Origin: an uncultured Dehalococcoidia bacterium
GTDB lineage: Bacteria > Chloroflexota > Dehalococcoidia > Lucifugimonadales > JAAXIE01
DNA length: 64,000 bases
Reading direction: 5' to 3'
Assembly: GCA_951813255.1 (NCBI GenBank)
Contig: OX638353.1
Coordinates: 744,001-808,000, forward strand
Notes under the pieces: generated by a model
What the model saw: only the letters and a program-made list of their open reading frames with translations
Told to the model about the DNA's origin: nothing
Databases searched by the model: none
Part shown: positions 1 through 7,539 of the stretch, piece after piece
Layout: every line of letters starts with the position of its first letter
Position numbering within the stretch: the first letter of the stretch is position 1
Made by a program: the position numbers and the translations under genes

Positions 1-2
1 GC

Positions 3-167
3 CTCGGCCCCCTGCAGGAAGGCGACCACGCCGAAATTGAAATCGTAGGCATCGGCCGCATGGACATCCACGTCGAAGACCCCCTCCACCGCACTTGGGA
101 GCGTGGCGTCTACATGGGCGAAGGCTCCACCAACCCTGCAGCCAGATCGCAACAGAGCGGCGGCTAG
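3..167 (+). CDS. C-terminal fragment of a FAH-family hydrolase/isomerase (partial)
   Basis: The open frame enters from the left edge and stops at 165-167. The visible 54 residues start LGPLQEGDHAEIEIVGIGRM, which matches the C-terminal beta-strand pattern of fumarylacetoacetate hydrolase family enzymes (G-P-L-x-x-G-D-x-x-E-x-E-I-x-x-I-G). Such enzymes cleave C-C bonds of acylpyruvates or isomerise ring-fission products in aromatic catabolism. The tail after this motif is longer than usual and unlike the common family end. The catalytic domain lies outside the window, so the family call rests on one motif. Confidence 0.5.
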   Translation, partial: LGPLQEGDHAEIEIVGIGRMDIHVEDPLHRTWERGVYMGEGSTNPAARSQQSGG

Positions 168-410
168 CAGAGCCCGCAAGTGAGCTTCTATCCCACAGGT
201 GGGATGCGGGGAGGCGGCGCCATGACATCTTGCCGTTGACAGCCAATCCCCCTCCCTCTAGCCTCAAAGTAGGCCCACAAGAGAAGCCAGGCCCTCAGGG
301 GAAAGTAGTCCCGCTAGAAGGAGTAGTGCTTCCATACTCTGCCCGCCCTCGCAAGGCCATCGCCACTCCCTTCGGGGGCCTGTCCCGGAATCAGGTCTAA
401 GGGCTCGAAA

Positions 411-519
411 AATGAGAAAGTCATTCAGCTACGGCCCAGCTACAAAAATGAGAAAATGAGAAACAAAATAGCTACGAAAAAACGCGCCCCAGATACGACT
501 ACCTTCTCATTTTGTATCT
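411..519. repeat. Short-word array, locus 1 (AGMTACRA plus AATGAGAAA)
   Basis: Word A occurs on the plus strand at 427-434 (AGCTACGG), 438-445 (AGCTACAA), 470-477 (AGCTACGA) and 491-498 (AGATACGA), and inverted at 512-519. Successive direct spacings are 11, 32 and 21 nt. Word B, AATGAGAAA, occurs at 411-419, 447-455 and 455-463 and inverted near 504-511. The segment at 470-487 is identical over 18 nt to coding DNA of the zinc-ribbon/HTH gene at 10527-10544 (opposite strand). Function unknown; it may be a protein-binding array or decayed remains of an HTH gene. Confidence 0.6.
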
Positions 520-576
520 GGCAGGGGCAGGCTCGCGAAAGTAAATTGCGAAGGATTCGATAGAAAATGGGAAAGA

Positions 577-597
577 AATGAGAAACTCTTTCTCATT
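577..597. repeat. Perfect inverted repeat of the AATGAGAAA word
   Basis: AATGAGAAA (577-585), CTC, then TTTCTCATT (589-597) make a 9-bp perfect stem with a 3-nt loop. It is built from the same word B as the neighbouring array and lies 112 bp upstream of the ThDP gene. It could be an operator or a small hairpin; there is no T-tract to support a terminator. Confidence 0.6.
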
Positions 598-708
598 TTC
601 TGGCATGGATTCAAGACTGGGCCATACTACGCCCGGACAAGGCATTAGCCAGACAAGGCATTAGTCCCTTCCCCCCCGATGGGGGAAGCTTAGGATGGGG
701 GTGAACAA

Positions 709-2418
709 ATGCCCAAGGCCAACGACATGATCGTCCAAGTGCTGGAGGAGGCTGGCATTGAGTACCTCTTCGGCATCCCCGGAGGAGGTACTGGCCAGAT
801 ATACGACAGCCTCTTCGGTCACGATGACAAGGTCCGTACCATCTTGGCCCGCCACGAACAGGCCGCCGCCATCATGGCCGATGCCTATGGCCGTGCCACC
901 GGTAAGCCCGCCGCCATCATGGGTCAGGGCCTCTTCATGGGCTCCAACGCAGCCTTCGGCATCATGGAAGCCTTCCTCAGCAGCACCCCCATGCTCGTCC
1001 TTACCGACACCTCCGATGGCGGCTCTGCCCAGCATCCCGCCAACCAGTCCGGCGCAGGCGAGTATGGCAGCGTCGACCTTCAGAGCATCTTCCGCTCCAT
1101 GACCAAGTACACCACCCTCGCTACCACTGCCAAGGAGGCAGTTCTGGGCACTCAGCTTGCCATCAAGCACGCCACCAGCGGCCGTCAGGGCCCCACTTGC
1201 GTTCTTATGCGCAGCGCCTCCATCGTCGGCGAAGTCGATGTGGAGTCCCCACCCTTCATTCACCACACCGGGGGTTACCTCAACACGCGCCCGCCCCAAG
1301 CCGCCCCCCAAGACATCGAGGAGGTTGTCAAGCTGCTGGCCGGCGCCCGTAAGCCCGCCATGGTCGTTGGCAACGGCGTACACATGGCCCAAGCCCACGA
1401 CTCTGTCCAGCAACTCGCCGAGCTATGGGGCATGTCCGTAGCTACCAGCTACAAAGGGAAAAGTGCCATCGCTGAGACCCACCCCCTCGCCGTGGGCATG
1501 GTCGGCATCTACGGGCAGCGTGCCGCCGCCACTGCCGTCGGTGAAGCTGACGTGGTCCTGATCGTAGGCGCCAAGCTCAGCCCCCAGGACACCGTCCGCG
1601 AGCGCCCCAACGTCTTCGACCCCCGCCGCCAGCACATCGTTCAAATCGACATCGACCCCCGCAACACCGGCTGGACCTTCCCCGTGGAGATCGGCTTGGT
1701 CGGCGACGCAAAAGCAGTTTTGAATCAACTGGTGGAAGCCTCCAAGCCCGCAGCTAACGCCCAAGTATCCCAAGAGCGCGCCACTGCCCTGCAACAGCAG
1801 AAATCAGCCCTCAACTACTACGAAGACCCCGAACTCGAGCGCGATAGCTCTCCCGTTCTGCCCCAGCGTATGGTTCGCATCATGCAGGAAACCCTCGACC
1901 CCTCCACCCTATTCGCCCTCGACGCCGGGAACAACCGTACCTGGATGGCCCATTTCTACAAGTCCCAGCAGCCCGGCACCTTCTTCTGCCCCGGCGGCAC
2001 TGCTGGCATGGGATGGGCCCTGCCCGCCGCCGTCGCCCTCAAGTTGGCCAAGCCCGACCGCCCCGTCGTCGGCGTAACCGGCGACGGGGGCTTCATGATG
2101 TCCGTCCACGCCATCTCCACCGCCGTCCAGTACGAACTCCCTGTTATCTGGGTCGTCCTCAACGACGGCGCCCTCGGCATGGTTCGCCACCACCAGATAG
2201 GCCGCGAAATCTCCTCCAGCTTCGCCGAAACCGATCACGGCGCAGTAGCCCGAGGCATGGGCGCATGGGGCCGCCAGGTCAGCGACTCCCGCCAATTGGC
2301 CCAAGCCCTCCGCGATGCAGCTGCTTCCGGCCAACCCGCAGTGATCGACGTCATAGTCGACAGGGGCCCCAGCCCCGACGACTGGCGCTTGGACGCTAGG
2401 GGTGCAACTGAGACCTAG
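709..2418 (+). CDS. Thiamine-diphosphate-dependent enzyme, acetolactate synthase-like
   Basis: A 569-residue protein with the three-domain ThDP architecture: PYR domain at about 1-170 with the cofactor-activating Glu at E50 (RHEQAAAIMADAYG), a central domain at about 190-330, and a PP domain at about 385-545. The Mg-ThDP motif is G458-D-G-G ending with N485. It resembles large subunits of acetolactate synthase/glyoxylate carboligase, but no regulatory subunit is adjacent, and an anabolic IlvB role is not evident. It may act on alpha-keto acids from catabolism. The ATG at 709 follows GGGGGTGAACAA. Codons are strongly C-ending, as in the 49.7-56.4 kb block. Substrate unknown. Confidence 0.85.
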   Translation: MPKANDMIVQVLEEAGIEYLFGIPGGGTGQIYDSLFGHDDKVRTILARHEQAAAIMADAYGRATGKPAAIMGQGLFMGSNAAFGIMEAFLSSTPMLVLTDTSDGGSAQHPANQSGAGEYGSVDLQSIFRSMTKYTTLATTAKEAVLGTQLAIKHATSGRQGPTCVLMRSASIVGEVDVESPPFIHHTGGYLNTRPPQAAPQDIEEVVKLLAGARKPAMVVGNGVHMAQAHDSVQQLAELWGMSVATSYKGKSAIAETHPLAVGMVGIYGQRAAATAVGEADVVLIVGAKLSPQDTVRERPNVFDPRRQHIVQIDIDPRNTGWTFPVEIGLVGDAKAVLNQLVEASKPAANAQVSQERATALQQQKSALNYYEDPELERDSSPVLPQRMVRIMQETLDPSTLFALDAGNNRTWMAHFYKSQQPGTFFCPGGTAGMGWALPAAVALKLAKPDRPVVGVTGDGGFMMSVHAISTAVQYELPVIWVVLNDGALGMVRHHQIGREISSSFAETDHGAVARGMGAWGRQVSDSRQLAQALRDAAASGQPAVIDVIVDRGPSPDDWRLDARGATET

Positions 2419-2472
2419 TGAAGAAGCGGCAGACTGTTGCCTCGTTCTGGATTGCTGATAGTAGGAGTGCGA

Positions 2473-3528
2473 CTACCCCACCCCCACCGTCACCGCACGA
2501 CTCGTGGACCAAGTGGGTATCCACGCCGAATGACGCCCGTCACCCCCGGCTACTACCAGGTAGATGTTCTCGATGGTCGTGACCGGAGGCACTAGGAACT
2601 CGTCGTCCGACTCGTCGATCCAGTCCGGCCAAGTCCTGCCCGACCAGTACGCTCTCCCGCGTAACGTGCCCACGCGCACCCGAGCCTGCCGGAAGATTTC
2701 CTGCTTCACGTCCTCTTTACTGTAGCCCTCGGCAGCGATCTCCTGAGCATGCTCAGGCCCGATTACCATCAGTAGAGGCGTATTGCGGCCGATGATGTAG
2801 TGCGTGAATGATCCCCCATGGTAGAGGGAGGCACACAGGGTACTCAGCACCTCCGTGCCCGACGTCACAGACATCTCACTGATCTGGTGCAGCGCGGTGG
2901 TGGCGAACAGGGTCACAGTGCTGTCCCCTGGACCATATTCGTGCTCCACATGCAGAGGCACCCACGGGCTGCGTTCCTCGTTCTCCGCAATGCAGAATGT
3001 GTACTTGGCAGGATGCGCCAGGGTCGACTTGTCTGTCTGACCGGGAATGGCACCCCCGATGTTGCGCATTACCAGCCGTAGTGCCCGACCGATGGTCGCG
3101 TTGGCCCGGTATCCGCTGCCGAACACCCCAGTATCAGCATTTACGTTGAGCTGCTTGGCAATCGGCCCGTTGACTACGATCAAAGGTGCGGCCCCGCCCG
3201 TGGTGGACTGAATCCCTCCCAGGTTGTACTCGGTGCGACATACGGCCTTGACCGCCGCCAGCACCACTGGAAAATACTCCGGCCGGCAGCCCGCCATCAC
3301 CGCATTGATGGCTACTTTCTCCACCGTCGCGCTGCCGTTCGAAGGAGGCATTCGCCCCAGCACTTCAGACGGCGCTTCTCGGACCCCTGTGAGCATAGTG
3401 CGCACTCGCTCTTCAGTAGGAGGTACTATTGGCAGGCCATCGGTCCAGCCTCGTTCATCGAAGAGGTCGTTGATTGCGTCCAGCGAGTTCGGGGCTTCGA
3501 TGCGTCGCGAGTTGATGTCGGTGGTCAT
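2473..3528 (-). CDS. UGSC-selenoprotein-associated protein, function unknown
   Basis: A 351-residue protein starting with an acidic helix and a GWTDGLPIVPPTEERV block, then a glycine-rich core (STTGGAAPLIVVNGPI) and several conserved aromatic segments. I recognise it as the kind of protein encoded next to UGSC-family (seleno)proteins but know no biochemical activity. Its ATG at 3526-3528 lies 5 nt after the stop of the selenoprotein gene, so the two are translationally coupled and probably form a complex or act on one substrate. It has no signal peptide or membrane segment, so it is presumably cytoplasmic. It converges with the ThDP gene. Confidence 0.6.
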   Translation of the reverse strand: MTTDINSRRIEAPNSLDAINDLFDERGWTDGLPIVPPTEERVRTMLTGVREAPSEVLGRMPPSNGSATVEKVAINAVMAGCRPEYFPVVLAAVKAVCRTEYNLGGIQSTTGGAAPLIVVNGPIAKQLNVNADTGVFGSGYRANATIGRALRLVMRNIGGAIPGQTDKSTLAHPAKYTFCIAENEERSPWVPLHVEHEYGPGDSTVTLFATTALHQISEMSVTSGTEVLSTLCASLYHGGSFTHYIIGRNTPLLMVIGPEHAQEIAAEGYSKEDVKQEIFRQARVRVGTLRGRAYWSGRTWPDWIDESDDEFLVPPVTTIENIYLVVAGGDGRHSAWIPTWSTSRAVTVGVG

Positions 3529-3533
3529 TCCGT

Positions 3534-4076
3534 TCAGTCACCTTGGCCAGTCAGCGCCGCTGCCACCTCGTGCAACGCCCCCTCGGCAAGTTCTGCCACT
3601 TGGTCTGGCTTCATGCTGGCAATCGGGTGTGTCACGATCACCGTCGGGTGGCCTGGCATCCCGAGGTTGTTCCGGCGCATGTTCGCCAGCCGGCTGAACA
3701 CCTCGGTAATCACCGTCACTGAGGGTTTGCCCCGCTTTTCCGTCTCTATCCCGTCGTGGAGACCCCACGCTGTGCAAGACCCTCAATCAGCGACGGCGTG
3801 CACCACCACATCAGCCGATGCAACGTCGTCCAGCAGGTCGGGAGGGGCTGGGCTGTTGGCGTTAGCCTTCTGTCGGTGTACCACCTTGGCCACGCCATAA
3901 TGTCGCACCAAGCCGTCGCCTATCCCGGCTAGAAACCGGTCCGAGTTGTGCTTGGTGTTGTCGAGCAGGGCCACTGTGGCGCCCGAAAGGGAGGTGATAC
4001 GAGGAGCCGTGGCAAGCTCTTCGGGCACGTCCTCGGCAGTGGGGTCTAGGAGGGTGATCATCCCATCAACGGCCAT
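3534..4076 (-). CDS. UGSC-family selenoprotein with in-frame UGA (Sec98)
   Basis: Read through the UGA at 3783-3785 this is one 180-residue protein. The N-terminal half carries ITLLDPTAEDVPEELATAPR, SLSGATVALLDNTKHNSD and ANSPAPPDLLDD. The centre reads HAVAD-U-GSCTAWGLHDGIETEKRG, and the C-terminal half continues in the same frame to a second UGA at 3534-3536. U-G-S-C is the diagnostic motif of UGSC-family (seleno)proteins, and Sec/Cys two residues apart suggest a redox centre. A SECIS-like hairpin lies 18 nt after the UGA. I chose the ATG at 4074-4076 because AGGAG precedes it by 8 nt; an in-frame upstream ATG at 4092-4094 is the alternative. Function unknown; it is the first gene of a two-gene operon. 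Confidence 0.88.
3755..3769 (-). promoter_or_regulatory. Bacterial SECIS element (apical hairpin)
   Basis: On the minus strand CGTGG-GGTCT-CCACG forms a perfect 5-bp stem with a GGUCU loop. The loop begins exactly 18 nt after the UGA, which is the spacing and loop sequence I know for the E. coli fdhF SECIS recognised by SelB. A further GUCU/AGAC pairing (3776-3779 with 3742-3745) can extend the lower helix. The hairpin lies inside the coding region, as bacterial SECIS elements do. Confidence 0.85.
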
Positions 4077-4123
4077 GTTATCGACTCCTGACATAAGACC
4101 TAGCTCGACAATAAGTGAGCGCG

Positions 4124-4153
4124 ATTATACTGCGGGCCAGTCGCCGACGCTAA
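4124..4153 (-). promoter_or_regulatory. Sigma70-like promoter for the selenoprotein operon
   Basis: The minus strand has TATAAT (4124-4129) preceded after 18 bp by TTAGCG (4148-4153). The -10 is a perfect match and the -35 a partial one. It sits about 50 bp upstream of the chosen start codon in the divergent spacer between the selenoprotein and IMPase genes. Confidence 0.5.
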
Positions 4154-4227
4154 CTGGGCGTCATTGTTATACTGGAGCGCCTCCCCCTAAAGGGAAGGGC
4201 TGGCATGGGGGGTGAAAGGGTGCGCAG

Positions 4228-5262
4228 ATGCAGGTAGCAGCGAAAGCCAAGACACCGGCGACCATCAACCTGCCGCCCGAAGTTGCTGCTCAGTTCCCTG
4301 ACGTAGAGCGAGAAGCGGTAGCCATGGCCCGCGAGGCGGGCCGCATCGTCAGCAGTCTCTTCGGCCAGTCGGTCCAGGTGGACTATAAGGACGACAAGCA
4401 GACCGACCCCGTGACTGCCGCTGATATCCAGAGCCAGGCGTACTTGTTCCAAGCCATCAGGGAGCGTTTCCCCGATCATGGCATATTGGGCGAAGAGAAG
4501 AACGACAACGACGACCAGGAGGCTCCCGCCGCCGATTGGCTGTGGGTGCTCGACCCAGTGGACGGCACTACCAACTTCCTGAATGGCCTCCCTGTATGGG
4601 CCGTCTCCATCGGAGTAATGTACCGGGGCCTCCCGGTGGCCGCCGCCCTCTACCTGCCCTGGCCCCACGCTGACGGTGGCTCCGTCCTGCATGCTCACAA
4701 GGACGGTGGCGCATTCCAGGATGGGCAGAGATTGGAGTTGGCAGACCCGGAAGAGATAATCGCCAATCGGCTCTCCGGTATCCCCGGTTCCTTTGGCGCC
4801 CAGTACCACGTGGGCAAGGAGCTGAGGCGTAAGGCCGGCGAGCCCCGCGTAACAGGGAGCATCGCTTACGAACTGGCAATGGTTGCCCGTGGCGCCATGC
4901 AGTACTGCGTCATCGGCGGCCCTAGGCTGTGGGATATGGCGGCTGGTGTTCTCTTGGTGGCCGAGGCTGGCGGCTCTGTAATGCTGCGCCGCGGCAAGGG
5001 TTGGGAACCCCTGACCTCTATCGTCTCCACTTGGGATGAGAAACCTCCCACGATGAAGGAGTTGCGCGACCGGGTTCAGCCGTTGGTTGCGGGCAAGAAG
5101 CGTATCGCGCCTATGGTGGCCTCTAACCTGCGGTCACGGCGCCCGTCTCTGTGGCGTCGCGCCAAACGGCTACTTAGACGCCCCAAACCTCGTCAGGCCC
5201 AGAATCAACAGCCCAGCAACCAAGAGGATCAGCAGACTCAGAAGGCAGCGCCGGCCCAATAG
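4228..5262 (+). CDS. Inositol monophosphatase family protein
   Basis: A 344-residue Mg-dependent phosphatase of the IMPase/FIG superfamily. The metal-binding motifs are GEE (88-90), DPVDGT (109-114) and WDMAAG (235-240), all intact. Likely substrates are inositol phosphates, 3'-phosphoadenosine 5'-phosphate or similar sugar phosphates. The catalytic domain ends near residue 285 and is followed by a basic tail of about 60 residues rich in R, K, P and Q (SLWRRAKRLLRRPK), which is not part of the family fold and could bind RNA or membrane. The gene starts a co-directional run with a CoA-transferase (26-bp gap) and an asparaginase. The ATG at 4228 follows AAAGGGTGCGCAG. Confidence 0.85.
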   Translation: MQVAAKAKTPATINLPPEVAAQFPDVEREAVAMAREAGRIVSSLFGQSVQVDYKDDKQTDPVTAADIQSQAYLFQAIRERFPDHGILGEEKNDNDDQEAPAADWLWVLDPVDGTTNFLNGLPVWAVSIGVMYRGLPVAAALYLPWPHADGGSVLHAHKDGGAFQDGQRLELADPEEIIANRLSGIPGSFGAQYHVGKELRRKAGEPRVTGSIAYELAMVARGAMQYCVIGGPRLWDMAAGVLLVAEAGGSVMLRRGKGWEPLTSIVSTWDEKPPTMKELRDRVQPLVAGKKRIAPMVASNLRSRRPSLWRRAKRLLRRPKPRQAQNQQPSNQEDQQTQKAAPAQ

Positions 5263-5288
5263 AGTCAGATGCGCTTTGGGGGTAGTTC

Positions 5289-6494
5289 TTGGTTGATGCA
5301 GCAGGACCTCTCGCAGGACTGAAAGTCCTCGACCTTTCGGTCATCGTGGCTGGTGGCACGGCCAGCAGTCTCATGGCCGACTTTGGTGCTGAGGTGGTTA
5401 AAGTGGAGCAGCCGGGGAACGGCGATCCATTGCGCAATTGGGGCCCTTTCCATGACGGCGTCTCACTCTGGTGGAAGGTCCACTCCCGCAACAAGAAATC
5501 GGTGACCCTGGACCTTGGTTCTCCTGAAGGGCAGGCCCTGCTCAAGCGGTTGGCTCAGCAGGCCGATGTCCTCATCGAAGGCTTCCGGCCAGGGGTCATG
5601 GAACGCTGGGGCTTGGGGCCCGACTCGTTACATGAGGTGAACCCTCGTCTGGTGATGTTGCGCTATTCCGGGTTCGGCCAGACCGGGCCATACAGGGAGC
5701 GCCCTGGGTTCGGCACCATCGCGGAATGCATGAGCGGCTTCGTCGGTATGACCGGCTTCAAGGACACCCCGCCCGTTCTCCCCCCGGTGCCTTTGGCCGA
5801 TGAGGTCGCTGGCGTGTTTGGCGCCATGGCAGGCATGATGGCCCTTTACCATCGGGATAGTGGCGGTTCAGACAAGGGACAGGTGGTGGACCTGAGTCTC
5901 TTCGAGCCCCTCTTCCGCTTGTGCATTCCCCATGTCACCATGTTCGACCTCTTGGGCATCAACCGGGAGAGGGTGGGAAACGACTTCCCCGACGCCGCTC
6001 CACGCAGCCTCTACCGCACGGGTGACAACCGCTGGTTGGGCCTTTCCGCCACATCCCAACGGACCTTCGAGAACCTAGCCAACGCCATGGGTATGACTGA
6101 GCTGATCCAGCGTCCTGAGTTCAAGGACAACGCCTCCCGCTTGGAGCACACTGAGGAGTTGAACCAGGAGCTCAATGGCTGGCTTGGCGAGCACTCTCTG
6201 CAAGAGGTGATGGAGCAGTTGGTGCCTGCAGGCGGCGTGGTGGGACCGGTCTATGATGTAGCCCAGATCCTTGAGGACCCCCACTACCAAGCCCGCGAGG
6301 ACATCATCGAGATAGACGACCCTGAACTGGGTCACACCCGTATGCTGGGCGTGGTCCCCAAGTTCAGTGACACGCCCGGAGCGGTGGAGCACGCAGGTCC
6401 TAGGGTGGGGGAGCACAACTCCTGGATCTACGGCAGTTGGCTCGGATTGGATGAGGACGACTTGGAAGGACTGGCGCAACGGGGAGTGGTATAG
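5289..6494 (+). CDS. CaiB/BaiF family (class III) CoA-transferase
   Basis: A 401-residue protein starting GPLAGLKVLDLS, the hallmark N-terminus of the family. The expected catalytic Asp is D171 (PLADEVAGVFG), close to Asp169 of formyl-CoA transferase, and RNKKSVTLDLGSPEG is the conserved CoA-side block. Class III enzymes move CoA between carboxylic acids through an aspartyl-CoA anhydride. A TTG start at 5289 after GGGGGT fits the N-terminal family alignment. It is the second gene of the IMPase / CoA-transferase / asparaginase run; the acid substrate is unknown. Confidence 0.87.
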   Translation: MVDAAGPLAGLKVLDLSVIVAGGTASSLMADFGAEVVKVEQPGNGDPLRNWGPFHDGVSLWWKVHSRNKKSVTLDLGSPEGQALLKRLAQQADVLIEGFRPGVMERWGLGPDSLHEVNPRLVMLRYSGFGQTGPYRERPGFGTIAECMSGFVGMTGFKDTPPVLPPVPLADEVAGVFGAMAGMMALYHRDSGGSDKGQVVDLSLFEPLFRLCIPHVTMFDLLGINRERVGNDFPDAAPRSLYRTGDNRWLGLSATSQRTFENLANAMGMTELIQRPEFKDNASRLEHTEELNQELNGWLGEHSLQEVMEQLVPAGGVVGPVYDVAQILEDPHYQAREDIIEIDDPELGHTRMLGVVPKFSDTPGAVEHAGPRVGEHNSWIYGSWLGLDEDDLEGLAQRGVV

Positions 6495-6519
6495 CCACAA
6501 GCCAGACAACGGAGGAGAC

Positions 6520-7530
6520 ATGGCTTCTGACAACAGGCCAGTGGTGAAGGTCATCGGGACGGGGGGCAGCATCTCGTACGTCGGCGACCACCGCCTCGAC
6601 TACGTCGACTACAACTATGCCAACAAGCACTTCACCATTGATGAGCTTCTGGACCGGGTGCCTGAGGTGCACGAGTATGCCCGCATCGAGTCGGAGCAGT
6701 TTGCCAATGTTGGGAGTACGGACTTGGGGCCGGACCACTGGCTGCCTCTGGGCAGGCGGATCAACCAGGTCTTCCGGGAGGAGCCTGGGGTGGCGGGCAT
6801 TGCCATCACGCATGGTACGGCGACTCTTGAGGAGACGGCTTACTACCTGAACCTGGTGGTGAAGAGCGACAAGCCGGTGGTGGTGACCGGGGCGATGCGG
6901 CCCCCCACTGCCATGTCGACAGACACGGACCTCAACATCCTGAACTGCGTGCAGGTTGCTGGGGCAGCCGAGGCCCGCAACATGGGTGTGCTGAGTGTGC
7001 TGAACAACGAGATCCAGGCGGCGCGGGAGGTGAACAAGACCAGCACCTACAGGCTGGAGACGTTCAGCGCTCACGACCTTGGTTGCCTGGGGTATGCGGA
7101 CTCGAACCACCAGGTGGTGTTCTACAGGGCTCCGGTGCGGAAGCATACGCACCAGACTGAGTTCGATGTGGATGGCTTGGATGTGCTGCCGAGGGTGGAC
7201 ATCGTGTACTCGTATGCTGGGGCGGACGACCTGCTGGTGAACGCGGCTGCTTCATCGGAGGCGAAGGGGATGGTGGTGGCTGGGTTGGGGTCGGGGGGGT
7301 CACCGGCGCCCTTCACACGGGGGATGCTGCGGGCGCGGGACCAGGGCAAGGTGGTGATGATTGCCTCGCAGGCCGCTACTGGCCGGGTGATTGCCAACCG
7401 GCGGTTCCGGGAGCAGGGCTTCGTTGCTTCCGATGGGCTGTCGCCGCGCAAGGCGCGGATTCTGCTGATGCTGGCGCTGACCGTCACGGACGACCCGGCC
7501 CGCATACAGCAGATGGCGTACGACTACTAG
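6520..7530 (+). CDS. L-asparaginase family protein with altered active-site residues
   Basis: A 336-residue cytoplasmic protein of the bacterial type I/II asparaginase fold. Motif 1 is GTGGSIS (13-19) where the family has GTGGTIA, so the nucleophile position is S17 rather than Thr. Motif 2 is HGTATLEETAYYL, keeping T100 but with A101 in place of the usual catalytic Asp. The catalytic Lys equivalent appears to be K173 (EVNKTST). The PVVVTGAMRP segment is intact. The start is the ATG at 6520 after GGAGGAG; an upstream in-frame extension overlaps the CoA-transferase and is rejected. No signal peptide. The substrate may be an amide other than asparagine. Confidence 0.8.
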   Translation: MASDNRPVVKVIGTGGSISYVGDHRLDYVDYNYANKHFTIDELLDRVPEVHEYARIESEQFANVGSTDLGPDHWLPLGRRINQVFREEPGVAGIAITHGTATLEETAYYLNLVVKSDKPVVVTGAMRPPTAMSTDTDLNILNCVQVAGAAEARNMGVLSVLNNEIQAAREVNKTSTYRLETFSAHDLGCLGYADSNHQVVFYRAPVRKHTHQTEFDVDGLDVLPRVDIVYSYAGADDLLVNAAASSEAKGMVVAGLGSGGSPAPFTRGMLRARDQGKVVMIASQAATGRVIANRRFREQGFVASDGLSPRKARILLMLALTVTDDPARIQQMAYDY

Positions 7531-7539
7531 CCTGCTGCC

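Larger units (their letters stand above)
168..708. other. 541-bp gene-free stretch holding a short-word array
   Basis: No credible gene is seen between the FAH-like fragment and the ThDP enzyme. The only open frame here is low-complexity with no start context. From about 411 to 600 the DNA is A-rich and built from two repeated words (AATGAGAAA and AGMTACRA), annotated separately. A Shine-Dalgarno-like GGGGGTG precedes the ATG at 709. Confidence 0.7.

Noticed and set aside
709..2418. Anabolic acetolactate synthase IlvB
   Set aside because: No regulatory subunit or ilvC/leu genes adjacent; only the general ThDP family is supported.
3534..3719. Separate small gene downstream of the UGA
   Set aside because: It is the in-frame continuation of the selenoprotein; SECIS placement and family continuity argue for read-through.
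6367..6519. N-terminal extension of the asparaginase
   Set aside because: It overlaps the CoA-transferase in another frame; the GGAGGAG before 6520 marks the true start.
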